DNA of 64,000 nt from Sphingobacterium puteale (GTDB lineage: Bacteria; Bacteroidota; Bacteroidia; Sphingobacteriales; Sphingobacteriaceae). Positions 17,963-27,281 of this stretch are shown here, one piece after another (positions within the stretch are counted from its first letter, which is position 1; every line of letters begins with the position of its first letter). Location: positions 158,122 through 222,121 of the forward strand of contig NZ_RBWS01000013.1 of NCBI RefSeq assembly GCF_003627955.1. The letters are read 5' to 3'. The position numbers were made by a program, and so were the translations under genes. The notes beneath the pieces are model-generated. The model was not told the DNA's origin. It searched no databases and worked only from the letters and a program-made list of their open reading frames with translations.

Positions 17963-18526
17963 ATGATTGAAGTAGGAAATGTGTTGGTACACGAAGATCT
18001 GATCAATAATGACTTTGTGTGCAATCTATCAAAATGTAAAGGTATATGCTGTATCGAAGGAGATTCGGGAGCACCTTTGCTGGAAAGCGAAAAGGCAGTA
18101 TTGGAAGAGATATATCCCAAGGTAAAGCCATATATGACCGAGAAAGGTATCAAGGCTATCGAAGAACAAGGCAAATACGTCGTCGATGTAGATGGTGATC
18201 TAACCACAACATGTGTTGATGGCAACAAAGAATGTGCGTACGTCACCTGGGAAAATGGTATTACCAAATGTGCTATAGAGAAGGCTTATGAATTAGGAGA
18301 AGTTCACTGGCGGAAACCAGTCTCCTGTCACCTCTATCCTATCCGGACGACGCATTATCCAGAATTTGACGTACTTCATTACGACCGCTGGCATATCTGT
18401 AAAGATGCCTGTAGTTTTGGAAAGGAACTTCAGGTGCCAGTCTATAAATTTCTAAAGGATCCCCTGATCCGCACCTATGGCGAAGAATGGTACAAAAATC
18501 TTGAGCGGGCAGTCGACGAGTTGTAA
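17963..18526 (+). CDS. DUF3109 cysteine-rich protein
   Basis: A 187-residue cytoplasmic protein with a cysteine cluster FVCNLSKCKGICCIEGDSG (about 19-37) and further Cys at CVDGNKEC, KCAIEK, SCHLYPIR and CKDACSFG. The spacing resembles zinc/iron-binding CxxxCxGxCC domains (YkgJ type), and the family is annotated as DUF3109. A metal-binding, possibly Fe-S, role is suggested by the cysteines, not shown. It is the second gene after the DUF3108 gene with a 5-nt gap. Confidence 0.85.
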   Translation: MIEVGNVLVHEDLINNDFVCNLSKCKGICCIEGDSGAPLLESEKAVLEEIYPKVKPYMTEKGIKAIEEQGKYVVDVDGDLTTTCVDGNKECAYVTWENGITKCAIEKAYELGEVHWRKPVSCHLYPIRTTHYPEFDVLHYDRWHICKDACSFGKELQVPVYKFLKDPLIRTYGEEWYKNLERAVDEL

Positions 18527-18576
18527 CAAAATCACTATCTTTAAGCTTTAACTTTTTTGGTATTTCATTCCAATTC

Positions 18577-19548
18577 ATGTCAAAATTAACAGAGATCCAA
18601 CGCCCTATTATCCACGAACTTGAGGCTTTTGAAAAGAAATTCAAAGCATCGATGAAAAGCTCCGTTCCATTGTTGGACCGTATCACGCAATATCTGATCA
18701 AACGCAAAGGCAAACAAATGCGGCCAATGTTTGTCTTTTTCTCAGCGGGCATCTGCAATGGGATTAATGAATCGACTTACCGGGGCGCCGCTTTGGTTGA
18801 ATTATTACATACAGCTTCACTGGTGCATGATGATGTTGTTGATAACTCGTATGAACGTAGGGGCTTCTTTTCCATCAATGCACTCTGGAAAAATAAGATC
18901 GCGGTGCTGGTAGGTGATTTCTTGCTTTCAAGAGGTTTGTTGCTTTCTGTAAAACATCAGGATTATCACCTGTTAAAAATTGTTTCAGAAGCAGTTGACC
19001 AAATGAGTGAAGGTGAATTACTTCAGATCGAAAAGGCCCGCAAACTGGATATCGAAGAATCCATTTACTTTGAAGTCATACGGAAAAAAACAGCTTCGTT
19101 AATCGCATCCTGTTGTGCCTGCGGCTCGGCTTCATCCAATGCAGATCCAGAGACGGTGAACAAACTCCATCAATTTGGCGAAAAAATTGGCATTGCATTT
19201 CAGATTAAAGATGACTTGTTTGATTTTGGATTAGATGATGTAGGAAAACCGCTCGGCAATGATATCAGAGAGAAAAAGATGACTTTACCCTTGATTCATG
19301 CCTTAAATCAGACAAGTTCCAGCGAAAAGCGGAGGATCATCAATCTGGTTCGAAACCATAATGAAGATCCGAAAAAGGTTGCTGAAGTGATTGATTTTGT
19401 ACGCAACAGCGGTGGGCTGGAATACGCAACGCACAAAATGCTGGAATACCAACAAGATGCTTTTCGGATCCTGGAGGATTTCCCTGATAACGAATACAAA
19501 GAAGGATTATTACAATTGGTAAAATATACAACAGAAAGAAAAAAATAA
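18577..19548 (+). CDS. Polyprenyl (octaprenyl-type) diphosphate synthase
   Basis: A 323-residue trans-prenyltransferase. The two aspartate-rich motifs are present: LVHDDVVDNSYERRG (first DDxxD region, about 85-100) and FQIKDDLFDFG (second, about 207-217), with RKGKQMRP near the N-terminus and GEIxQI-like GELLQIEKA. These enzymes extend FPP with IPP, making the side chain of menaquinone. The chain length cannot be stated from sequence alone. The stop codon overlaps the next start codon by one base (TAATG), so TerC is translationally coupled. Confidence 0.9.
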   Translation: MSKLTEIQRPIIHELEAFEKKFKASMKSSVPLLDRITQYLIKRKGKQMRPMFVFFSAGICNGINESTYRGAALVELLHTASLVHDDVVDNSYERRGFFSINALWKNKIAVLVGDFLLSRGLLLSVKHQDYHLLKIVSEAVDQMSEGELLQIEKARKLDIEESIYFEVIRKKTASLIASCCACGSASSNADPETVNKLHQFGEKIGIAFQIKDDLFDFGLDDVGKPLGNDIREKKMTLPLIHALNQTSSSEKRRIINLVRNHNEDPKKVAEVIDFVRNSGGLEYATHKMLEYQQDAFRILEDFPDNEYKEGLLQLVKYTTERKK

Positions 19549-20600
19549 TGAGTCACGAATTAATGTTTTTTGGAGGTTTTTTAATCTTCATTGCACTGAT
19601 GCTAGCCATTGACCTTGGATTATTCTCCAAGGGTGATAAGCCTGTTAGCTTAAAGACTGCAGCAATTATGAGCGCAGTATGGGTATTGTTCTCTTTAGGC
19701 TTCTATTGGCTACTACGCCATTATGGATTTGAATTGCATAATATCCATGATTTAAATCATCTACAAGAAGTCATCACCAAACATCACCACGAGATCAAAA
19801 TTATTCCCGGCGATCTGGCGGCAAGTTTAGACGTCTATAATAAAAACTTGGGTTTGGAATATTTGACAGGTTATGTGGTTGAATATGCACTTTCTGTGGA
19901 TAATATTTTCGTAATGGTACTCCTGTTCACTTCATTTGGAATTCCTGAACGCTATTATCATAAAGTTTTGGTCTGGGGTATTTTGGGTGCAATCATTATG
20001 CGGTTCTTATTTATTTTCCTAGGGGCAACCCTGATCGCTAAATTTGGCTGGATTCTATATGTCTTTGGTGCTTTCCTAGTCTTCACTGGTGTCAAAATGT
20101 TTATCAACCGCAATCAAGAGGAAGAAGTCGATCCGCAAAACCACCCTGTTGTCAAATTTGCCTCTAAATATTTTAAGGTAACACCAAAATTGGATGGTGG
20201 TCATTTTTTCCATATCGAGAATGGTGTAAAATACATGACCCCCTTATTCTTGGTCTTATTAGTAATTGAATTCACTGATCTTATTTTCGCAGTGGATTCT
20301 ATCCCTGCCATTTTCTCGGTGACCAAAGATCCGTATGTGGTGTTCTTCTCAAATATCTTCGCCATCCTGGGATTACGCTCCATGTTCTTCTTATTGGTCA
20401 ATATTATTCATAAATTCCAATATTTAAAAGTTGGTCTGGCATTTTTATTAGTCTTTATTGGTTTGAAGATGTTATTGCATCACTGGCTGGCAGAAGTTGG
20501 CTTTACAACGACACATTCTCTGATTGTGATCATCAGTATACTTGCCTTAAGCATTATTGCTTCGCTGCTCTTTCCTAAGCACAAAGAAATTGCAGAATAA
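19548..20600 (+). CDS. TerC/Alx-type integral membrane protein
   Basis: A 350-residue polytopic protein of the TerC family (about nine spans). The signature YALSVDNIFVMVLLFTSFGIPERYYHKVL and the later VIEFTDLIFAVDSIPAIF carry the acidic residues in membrane helices expected of metal transport. E. coli Alx and B. subtilis members export manganese; tellurite resistance is the historical name. A His-rich insert KHHHEIKIIPG (about 78-88) may bind metal. The gene overlaps the polyprenyl synthase by one base and ends in a terminator. Confidence 0.88.
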   Translation: MSHELMFFGGFLIFIALMLAIDLGLFSKGDKPVSLKTAAIMSAVWVLFSLGFYWLLRHYGFELHNIHDLNHLQEVITKHHHEIKIIPGDLAASLDVYNKNLGLEYLTGYVVEYALSVDNIFVMVLLFTSFGIPERYYHKVLVWGILGAIIMRFLFIFLGATLIAKFGWILYVFGAFLVFTGVKMFINRNQEEEVDPQNHPVVKFASKYFKVTPKLDGGHFFHIENGVKYMTPLFLVLLVIEFTDLIFAVDSIPAIFSVTKDPYVVFFSNIFAILGLRSMFFLLVNIIHKFQYLKVGLAFLLVFIGLKMLLHHWLAEVGFTTTHSLIVIISILALSIIASLLFPKHKEIAE

Positions 20601-20610
20601 ACATACAAAC

Positions 20611-20644
20611 AAAGGGTCGTAAAAATTACGGCCCTTTGCTTTTC
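20611..20644 (+). terminator. Terminator after TerC gene
   Basis: A 12-bp stem AAAGGGTCGTAA/TTACGGCCCTTT (one G-T wobble) with a 3-nt loop, followed by a short T-rich stretch, starting 11 nt after the TerC stop. Confidence 0.75.
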
Positions 20645-20799
20645 AATAGTTTAAGCCTAGTTTTTACGCCTATAAGCCAACCTAAAAAAGGGCTGAATAA
20701 CAGCCTCTTTTTAAGAACAATTATTTTACAGAGGAATTTACCTTACTAAATTTAATTTATTTAATTTAGCACCACTTTAAATTAACAAAATACGAACAA

Positions 20800-21987
20800 A
20801 TGAATTGGAATAAATCGATTGTACTAGCCGCGTCTCTTTTTGCAGCTTCATTCCAAGTACAAGCACAGGACAATTTGATCAATGCCTTAAAAGCAAATCA
20901 AAATGACAATAGCAAATCTGGGTTTACATTTACAGAAGTTATCAATTTAGGTAACACCTCGATCAAGGATCAAGGTTCTTCAGGTACATGTTGGTCTTAT
21001 TCAGGAAACTCGTTTTTAGAATCCGAGATGATCCGTATGGGTAAAAAACCTGTGGAGATCTCTCAGATATATACAGCACGTAATACGTATTTAGATAAAG
21101 CACGTACTTATGTACGTCTTCATGGCGGATTATCTCTGGGCGAAGGCGGTCAATTCCACGATGTGCTGAATTCATTCCGCAAATATGGTACGATGCCCCA
21201 ATCGGCCTATACTGGTCTACACTATGGCAGCACACGCAATAACTTTGGTGAAATGACCTCTATGCTTGACGCAATGTTAGGTTCGATTGTAAAAGGTAAA
21301 ACTTTGACTCCGAACTGGGAAAAAGCCTATACGGCAGCAATGGACTCTTACTTAGGTGAAGTTCCTGAAAAATTCGATTACAACGGTAAATCATATACGC
21401 CACGTACATTCGCAGACCAGGTCATTGGTATCAATCCAGATGATTATGTTGGCATTGCCTCAGTTACTGACCACCCTTATTACAGCCAATTTGTTCTTTT
21501 AATTCCCGACAACTGGTCATTTGACCGTTTTTATAACGTCAAAATGAACGATTTAACGGACATCATCGATAATGCTTTACAAAAAGGGTATACTGTTGCA
21601 TGGGCAACTGACGTGTCAGAAAAAGGATTCTCCTGGAAAAACGGCGTTGCTTATGTACCGGAAAAACCATTCGAACAAATGAGCGAGCAAGAAAAAGCCA
21701 GCATGTTTGTAGGCCCTAAACCAGAAATGAAAATTACGCCAGAGGAGCGCCAGAAAGCTTTCGACAATTGGCAAACAACAGATGATCACGGTATGCATAT
21801 CGTAGGTCTGGTGAAAGATCAAACCGGAAAAGAATACTATATCGTTAAAAACTCCTGGGGAACATCCAATGACTACAAAGGATATCTGTATGCTTCCAAA
21901 GAATTTGTACGCTATAAAACAACATCTTTACTGTTACATAAAGATGGTCTGACCAAAGATTTAAAATCAAAGATAAATATCAAATAA
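20800..21987 (+). CDS. Secreted C1B cysteine peptidase (bleomycin hydrolase-like)
   Basis: A 395-residue papain-like peptidase of the aminopeptidase C/bleomycin hydrolase type. A signal peptide (to about residue 22, ...QVQAQ) sends it to the periplasm, whereas classic PepC is cytoplasmic. The catalytic set is complete: Gln58 and Cys64 in KDQGSSGTCWSY, His333 in DDHGMHIVG and Asn351 in VKNSWG. It should release N-terminal amino acids from peptides. The gene stands alone, with a terminator before (TerC) and after. Confidence 0.9.
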   Translation: MNWNKSIVLAASLFAASFQVQAQDNLINALKANQNDNSKSGFTFTEVINLGNTSIKDQGSSGTCWSYSGNSFLESEMIRMGKKPVEISQIYTARNTYLDKARTYVRLHGGLSLGEGGQFHDVLNSFRKYGTMPQSAYTGLHYGSTRNNFGEMTSMLDAMLGSIVKGKTLTPNWEKAYTAAMDSYLGEVPEKFDYNGKSYTPRTFADQVIGINPDDYVGIASVTDHPYYSQFVLLIPDNWSFDRFYNVKMNDLTDIIDNALQKGYTVAWATDVSEKGFSWKNGVAYVPEKPFEQMSEQEKASMFVGPKPEMKITPEERQKAFDNWQTTDDHGMHIVGLVKDQTGKEYYIVKNSWGTSNDYKGYLYASKEFVRYKTTSLLLHKDGLTKDLKSKINIK

Positions 21988-22007
21988 GCGATTTAAAGAC
22001 CCTTTAA

Positions 22008-22044
22008 AACACCTCTGAAATTAATCTTTCAGAGGTGTTTTTGT
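22008..22044 (+). terminator. Terminator after C1B peptidase gene
   Basis: A perfect 13-bp stem (AACACCTCTGAAA paired with TTTCAGAGGTGTT), 6-nt loop, then a T-rich tail. It starts 20 nt after the stop. Confidence 0.9.
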
Positions 22045-22100
22045 TTTCAGATTAATTTGATAACTTAAACATAAATTATAAATCTAGTTGTTCAGTGAGT

Positions 22101-23339
22101 ATGAGAAGTATAATCACATTATGCCTTGCAATTTTATTTGGGAACTTAGCACAGTCCCAGACCAAAGGGGTGAAATTTGTAGAAGGATTAAGTTGGAAAC
22201 AGGTCAAAGAAAGAGCGAAGGCAGAAAATAAGTTTATCTTCGTAGAACTTTTTGCAACCTGGTGTGGCCCCTGCCAATACATGAGTAATGAAATTTTCCC
22301 TTTGGAACAGGTTGGTGAGCCCATCAATCAAAATTTTATCAGTATCCGGGTTCAGATGGACTCCACCGAAGCGGACAATGCTGCTGTCAAGAAATGGTAC
22401 GCTGATGCCCGTGCTATTTCCAGTGAGTACAATATCCAGTCCTTTCCAACCTTTTTGATCTTCAATCCAAACGGGGAAGCGGTACACCGCATTGTTGGTG
22501 CGAGCGATGCCCCTGAGTTTGTCGAACATGTATCGGATGGACTGTATCCGGAAACACAGTATTATACCCTATTAAAAAAATTCGAAAAAAGGCCTCAGGA
22601 TATCTACACGGCCAAACAGATGTTAAAAGCGGCAAACATTGCTTATGATGAGAATACCGCCCGTAAAGCAGAGAATACTTTAGCCAACTCCTTGGGCACC
22701 GACGAGCTTTTTAAGAAAGAAAATGTACATATTCTATTGGCTGCTGCCAAGTTTACAAATTCAAAAGCTTTTAACTTGATTCGCAACAATAAGGAAAAAA
22801 TAGATATTCTGCTGGAATCTCCGGGAATCGCCAACCGTACACTGGCAAACGTCGTAGTCAATGAGCTTTTTCAAATTAAAATAGACGCCAAACACGAGCC
22901 TAACTGGGATAGTTACCAAAGCGAGCTATCCGCAAAATATCCGGACATAGACTTTGTCCCAATGTTTAAAAAGATCAGGGCACACTATTATCTTCAGGTC
23001 AAGAACTATGTGGCCATGAAAAATACCATCAATGATTATCTATCGTCAGAGGATTTTACTGCCCATCAATTGAATACCTTTGCATGGACAATCTTTAATA
23101 ACAGCAGCGATCCCGAATGTATCGACGCAGCGATCAGCTGGAGCAAAAAATCGATCATAGAGGATCCCAGTTCTGCATTCTTAGATACATATGCCAACCT
23201 ACTGTATAAAAAAGGTGAAAAAGACAAGGCGATCAAGTGGCAAAATAAAGCCATAGAAATGGCCAGTGACGACGATCGACCGATCTATCAGGAAACATTG
23301 GACAAAATGACCAAGGGGATAAAAACCTGGGAAAATTAA
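22101..23339 (+). CDS. Secreted thioredoxin-fold protein with TPR-like tail (copy 1)
   Basis: A 412-residue exported protein: signal peptide to about residue 20, a thioredoxin domain (about 28-135) with active site WCGPC (Cys55, Cys58) and cis-proline motif SFPTFLIF, then a helical C-terminal region of about 270 residues with a TPR-like stretch near the end (AFLDTYANLLYKKGEKDKAIKWQNKAIE). Related to the DsbD-gamma/thioredoxin_7 type of periplasmic reductases. The ATG at 22101 is chosen over a GTG at 22095. It is a paralogue of the next gene with the same length and layout. The partner proteins are unknown. Confidence 0.82.
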   Translation: MRSIITLCLAILFGNLAQSQTKGVKFVEGLSWKQVKERAKAENKFIFVELFATWCGPCQYMSNEIFPLEQVGEPINQNFISIRVQMDSTEADNAAVKKWYADARAISSEYNIQSFPTFLIFNPNGEAVHRIVGASDAPEFVEHVSDGLYPETQYYTLLKKFEKRPQDIYTAKQMLKAANIAYDENTARKAENTLANSLGTDELFKKENVHILLAAAKFTNSKAFNLIRNNKEKIDILLESPGIANRTLANVVVNELFQIKIDAKHEPNWDSYQSELSAKYPDIDFVPMFKKIRAHYYLQVKNYVAMKNTINDYLSSEDFTAHQLNTFAWTIFNNSSDPECIDAAISWSKKSIIEDPSSAFLDTYANLLYKKGEKDKAIKWQNKAIEMASDDDRPIYQETLDKMTKGIKTWEN

Positions 23340-23416
23340 AGCTCTCCTTCACGGATCCCCGCGTTTGACTTTTTAATGAATATGCTTTAAATGCAATGGC
23401 CGGACCTCTAACATGT

Positions 23417-23467
23417 GGTCAATAAAATAAGGCAATGTCGCCGAGGCATTGCCTTATTTTATTGACC
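23417..23467. terminator. Long perfect hairpin between the two thioredoxin genes
   Basis: Two perfectly complementary 21-nt arms (23417-23437 and 23447-23467) with a 9-nt loop. The loop-proximal part is GC-rich (GGCAATG/CATTGCC) and the outer part is A/T-rich, so on either strand it resembles an intrinsic terminator in which the T-tract pairs with an A-tract. It lies 78 nt after the stop of the first thioredoxin gene. Confidence 0.8.
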
Positions 23468-23597
23468 AGGATTCTAATTCGACAGATGTATCCATCGATG
23501 TCTCAAAATAGTAAACTCCTTGATTAATTTTTTTTCACAATATTTTTCTTGATCGCAATTTTTATTCCGTAAATTAACACCTAAATATCAACGGATT

Positions 23598-24836
23598 ATG
23601 AAAAAGTTAATTTTAATGTTACTTCTGATTCCATCGCTCCTATTTGCGCAGAGTGAAGGTGTAAAATTTGAGCATGGCCTCAATTGGAATCAGATAAAAG
23701 AAAAAGCGGCCAAAGAAAACAAATTTATTTTTGTGGATTGTTTCACCACATGGTGCGGTCCCTGTAAGTATATGGCAAGTACAATCTTTCCACAGGCAAA
23801 AGTGGGAGATTTCTTCAATGCTAAATTTATCAACGCCAAAATCCAGATGGATAAAACCAAGGACGACAGCGAGGAAATAAAATCCTGGTATGCAGAAGCA
23901 GATCGTTTTGCCAAAGATTATACAGTAAGAGCCTATCCTACATTCCTGATCTTCGATTCAAAAGGCAATCTTGTCCATCGGATTGTTGGTGGCGGAGAAG
24001 CAGATGCTTTTATCGCTAAAGCCCAAAAAGCGCTAGATCCAAACACCCAATATGAAACCCTATTGGCGAAATTCAATGCTGATCCACAAAATGCAACAAT
24101 TGCAAAAGCCATGGCAGCAGCTGCAAAAGATGCCTATGATAAAGAAACACAGGCAAAAGCAGAAGGTATAGTACTATCCACCCTATCGACAGACCAAATC
24201 TTTACAAAAGACAATGTGGAGTTATTGCTTTCTTCGGCGAGCATAAAGGATTCAAAAGCGTTTAACTTGATAAAAGATAACCCCGCTAAATTTGATGCAG
24301 TCAGTGAAAAAGTCAAAGCAAATGATTTTCTGTCGAAACTACTGATTGGTGAGGCTGTCAATACCAAAATACAAGCAAAAGAAGCGGTAGATTTTGCGGC
24401 CATTGAAAAAGAACTGGCTCAAAAATATCCTACCATCAATACCGAAAAAGCGAGTTTGGAAATGCAGCCCCGTTATTTTGCTTACACGAAAAATTTTCCA
24501 GGACTAAGAGATAGCTTCAATAAATATATCGCAAAATATGGTTCAGCGATTACTGCAGGACAACTGAACGACATGGCCTGGTCAATTTTTGAAGGCTGTG
24601 ATGACCCTGCCTGTTTAAAGGCCGCTGCAGAATGGAGCAAATTATCGCTTGAGAAAGAGAAAGATGCACCGATGTATTTAGATACCTTTGCAAACCTTCT
24701 TTACCGATTAGGAAACAAAGAGCAAGCCATTAAAACACAGGAAAAGGCGATCTCACTTCTTACAGATGCCACACAAAAAGAACAATATGTGGCAACTTTA
24801 CAAAAAATGAAAAAAGGCGAAAAGACCTGGCAATAA
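23598..24836 (+). CDS. Secreted thioredoxin-fold protein with TPR-like tail (copy 2)
   Basis: A 412-residue paralogue of the preceding protein: signal peptide to about residue 18 (...SLLFAQ), a thioredoxin domain with WCGPC (Cys53, Cys56), cis-Pro motif AYPTFLIF, and an alpha-helical C-terminal region with the same closing TPR-like segment (YLDTFANLLYRLGNKEQAIKTQEKAI) and the same final motif (M-K-G-K-TW). Sequence has diverged considerably from copy 1, so the duplication is not recent. Each copy has its own upstream region and terminator. Periplasmic disulfide reduction is the likely activity. Confidence 0.83.
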   Translation: MKKLILMLLLIPSLLFAQSEGVKFEHGLNWNQIKEKAAKENKFIFVDCFTTWCGPCKYMASTIFPQAKVGDFFNAKFINAKIQMDKTKDDSEEIKSWYAEADRFAKDYTVRAYPTFLIFDSKGNLVHRIVGGGEADAFIAKAQKALDPNTQYETLLAKFNADPQNATIAKAMAAAAKDAYDKETQAKAEGIVLSTLSTDQIFTKDNVELLLSSASIKDSKAFNLIKDNPAKFDAVSEKVKANDFLSKLLIGEAVNTKIQAKEAVDFAAIEKELAQKYPTINTEKASLEMQPRYFAYTKNFPGLRDSFNKYIAKYGSAITAGQLNDMAWSIFEGCDDPACLKAAAEWSKLSLEKEKDAPMYLDTFANLLYRLGNKEQAIKTQEKAISLLTDATQKEQYVATLQKMKKGEKTWQ

Positions 24837-24852
24837 TATATCGTCTATAAAA

Positions 24853-24898
24853 AAAGGAAAGGCCCCGATCAATTTACATTGATCGGGGCCTTTCCTTT
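24853..24898. terminator. Bidirectional terminator between convergent genes
   Basis: A perfect 21-bp stem (arms 24853-24873 and 24878-24898) with a TTAC loop. The arms begin AAAGGAAAGGCCCC and end GGGGCCTTTCCTTT, giving a T-rich tail in both directions. It separates the thioredoxin gene (plus strand) from the S9 peptidase (minus strand). Confidence 0.93.
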
Positions 24899-24942
24899 AA
24901 CCATATTCAGCGGTCACTTTCAAAGGAAAGAGTATTACTACC

Positions 24943-27066
24943 TTATTTTAGTTCTTTAATTCCCATATTCCAGAGCGCAAAAGCATACTTATCAACCGTA
25001 CTATTGATCAACACCTCGGTAGATCGGCCGGCACCATGTCCTGCTTTGGTTTCAATACGGATCAACACTGGATTATCACAGGCCTGTTTCGCCTGCAGCT
25101 CGGATGCAAACTTATAGGAGTGCGCAGGAACAACGCGGTCATCATGATCTCCGGTCAATACCATGGTTGCCGGATAACAAACACCTGCTTTCACATTGTG
25201 CACGGGTGAATAGGCTTTCAGATAGTCAAACATTTCTTTGCTGTCAGCAACCGTACCATAATCGTATGACCAGCCCGCACCTGCCGTAAAAGTATGGTAA
25301 CGCAACATATCCAACACACCAACCTCTGGTAGTGCTACCTTAGCTACTTTAGGGTCAATGGTCATTGTTGCTCCGACAAGTAAGCCACCATTGGAACCTC
25401 CCGACAATGCGGTGTATTCAGGTGAAGTATAACCATTTTCCTGTAAATAATGAGCCGCAGCGATAAAATCGTTAAACACATTCAGTTTATTGAGCTGTCT
25501 ACCGCCATCATGCCATTTTTGACCATATTCACCACCACCACGTAAATTGGGAACAGCATACACACCTCCATTTGCCAGCCAGACCGCAACGGAAGTACTG
25601 AAAGCCGGAGTAAGGCTGATATTAAAACCACCATAACCATATACAATCGTTGGATTTTTTCCATTCAGGGCGATGCCTTTTTTATAGGTAATAATCATAG
25701 GTACCTTTGTTCCGTCCTTGGAGGTATAAAACACCTGCTTAGATTCATATTGATCACTGTCAAACTTGACATTCGGTTTGATATAAAGAGTCGATTGTCC
25801 CGAGTTGACATCAAACTTATAGCTTGATGAAGGCGTAATATAATTCGAGAAACCAAAGTAGATCTCTTTTTCCTTTTTCTTGCCCGAGAAACCACTTGCT
25901 GTTCCTACACCCGGCAATTCGATCTGTCTGATTTTTTTACCGGTATAGTCGTATTGGATGACAGCCGAGACGGCATCCTTCAGGTAATTTGCGAATAGAT
26001 AACCACCACCGGTGCTGATCGAAAGTACATTTTCAGTTTCCGGAATCACATCTTTCCAGTTTTCCCTGGCCGGATTTTTCAGATCAACTTTGACTAATCT
26101 ATTGTTGGCCGCCTTATAATTTGTTTCCAATAGAAAAGTATCCCCGACATTATCGACTACGCCCGTATTTGCATCAAAATGATCCTGTAGGCAGATGATC
26201 TTGCTATTGGGTTTACTCAGATCTTGGTAATAAAGCTCATTACCCGAAGTTGTATTGGCGGCAGAGATAATCAAATAACGCTGATCATCAGTTAATGAAG
26301 CGCCTACATAACGTCTCGGCGTTGCCGATCCGCCAAAAATCAGCTGATCCGTAGATTGCGCCGTTCTGAGCTTATGGTAATATAATTTATGCTGATCCGT
26401 CTTCTCGGATAATTCCGATCCTTTGGGTTTATCATAGCTTGAATAGTAAAATCCGTCGTTTCCTTTCCAGGCGATGCCCGAGAATTTCACATCCACAAGT
26501 GTCTCCCCAACGGGAGCTTTATCCTTAGCATTTAACACAATCACCTTTCTCCAGTCTGAACCTCCCTCAGAGATCGAATAAGCAACCAGACTTCCATCCT
26601 TTGAAAAAGAAACGTCAGCCAAAGAAGTAGATCCATCTTTTGAAAAGGTATTCGGATCAAGGAAAACCTCCTCTGTACCATTCTCACCTTGTTTACGGTA
26701 AAGTACGGAATGCTGCTGAAGTCCATTATTTTTAAAGAAATAGGTATATGCACCCTCTTTGAAAGGAGTTCCTATTTTTTCATAATTCCAGATTTCCGTC
26801 AGCTGCTCTTTCAATTTTGTCCGGAAAGGAATGGTATTTAGATAATCAAAAGTGACTTTATTTTCGGCTTGGACCCAACTTTTAGTTTCTGCTGACCGGT
26901 CGTCTTCCAACCAACGGTAGGGATCTGCTACTTTCTCGCCCCAGAATTCGTCAACAACAGAGCCTTTGCTCGTCGTTGGATATTTCAACTGTTGTCCACA
27001 CACAGTAGTTGCTGTACCAGCCATACCGATCACCATCAGGATAAGACCAATTTTTTTGTTTATCAT
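24943..27066 (-). CDS. Secreted prolyl oligopeptidase (S9A)
   Basis: A 707-residue serine peptidase that cleaves peptides after proline. A signal peptide (to about residue 24) predicts periplasmic location. An N-terminal seven-bladed beta-propeller (about 80-420) precedes the alpha/beta-hydrolase domain, where the nucleophile lies in SGGSNGG (Ser558), the Asp in GDHDDRVVP and the His in KAGHGAGRS. The early motif DPYRWLEDD is typical of the family. The ATG at 27066 is preferred; the open frame begins 12 codons earlier at a non-ATG codon, which would spoil the signal peptide. It is convergent with the thioredoxin gene and divergent from the M1 aminopeptidase gene. Confidence 0.94.
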   Translation of the reverse strand: MINKKIGLILMVIGMAGTATTVCGQQLKYPTTSKGSVVDEFWGEKVADPYRWLEDDRSAETKSWVQAENKVTFDYLNTIPFRTKLKEQLTEIWNYEKIGTPFKEGAYTYFFKNNGLQQHSVLYRKQGENGTEEVFLDPNTFSKDGSTSLADVSFSKDGSLVAYSISEGGSDWRKVIVLNAKDKAPVGETLVDVKFSGIAWKGNDGFYYSSYDKPKGSELSEKTDQHKLYYHKLRTAQSTDQLIFGGSATPRRYVGASLTDDQRYLIISAANTTSGNELYYQDLSKPNSKIICLQDHFDANTGVVDNVGDTFLLETNYKAANNRLVKVDLKNPARENWKDVIPETENVLSISTGGGYLFANYLKDAVSAVIQYDYTGKKIRQIELPGVGTASGFSGKKKEKEIYFGFSNYITPSSSYKFDVNSGQSTLYIKPNVKFDSDQYESKQVFYTSKDGTKVPMIITYKKGIALNGKNPTIVYGYGGFNISLTPAFSTSVAVWLANGGVYAVPNLRGGGEYGQKWHDGGRQLNKLNVFNDFIAAAHYLQENGYTSPEYTALSGGSNGGLLVGATMTIDPKVAKVALPEVGVLDMLRYHTFTAGAGWSYDYGTVADSKEMFDYLKAYSPVHNVKAGVCYPATMVLTGDHDDRVVPAHSYKFASELQAKQACDNPVLIRIETKAGHGAGRSTEVLINSTVDKYAFALWNMGIKELK

Positions 27067-27281
27067 AAAAAACTTTATACTTGTTTCACCCAAAAATAAC
27101 AAATATAATTTCAGATTTCATAACGATAGCTTAAAGTAAGTATCATGATCAGGGCATCTTGAACAATAACTCTCGCCTTCAGACCAAAGGTCGGATCTTA
27201 TCCTGATGAAATTTCCAGAATCCTTATTTTTACATCAGCTGAATTTTTTTTAGCTTTATTTAATCTCTTAAATATCCAACA

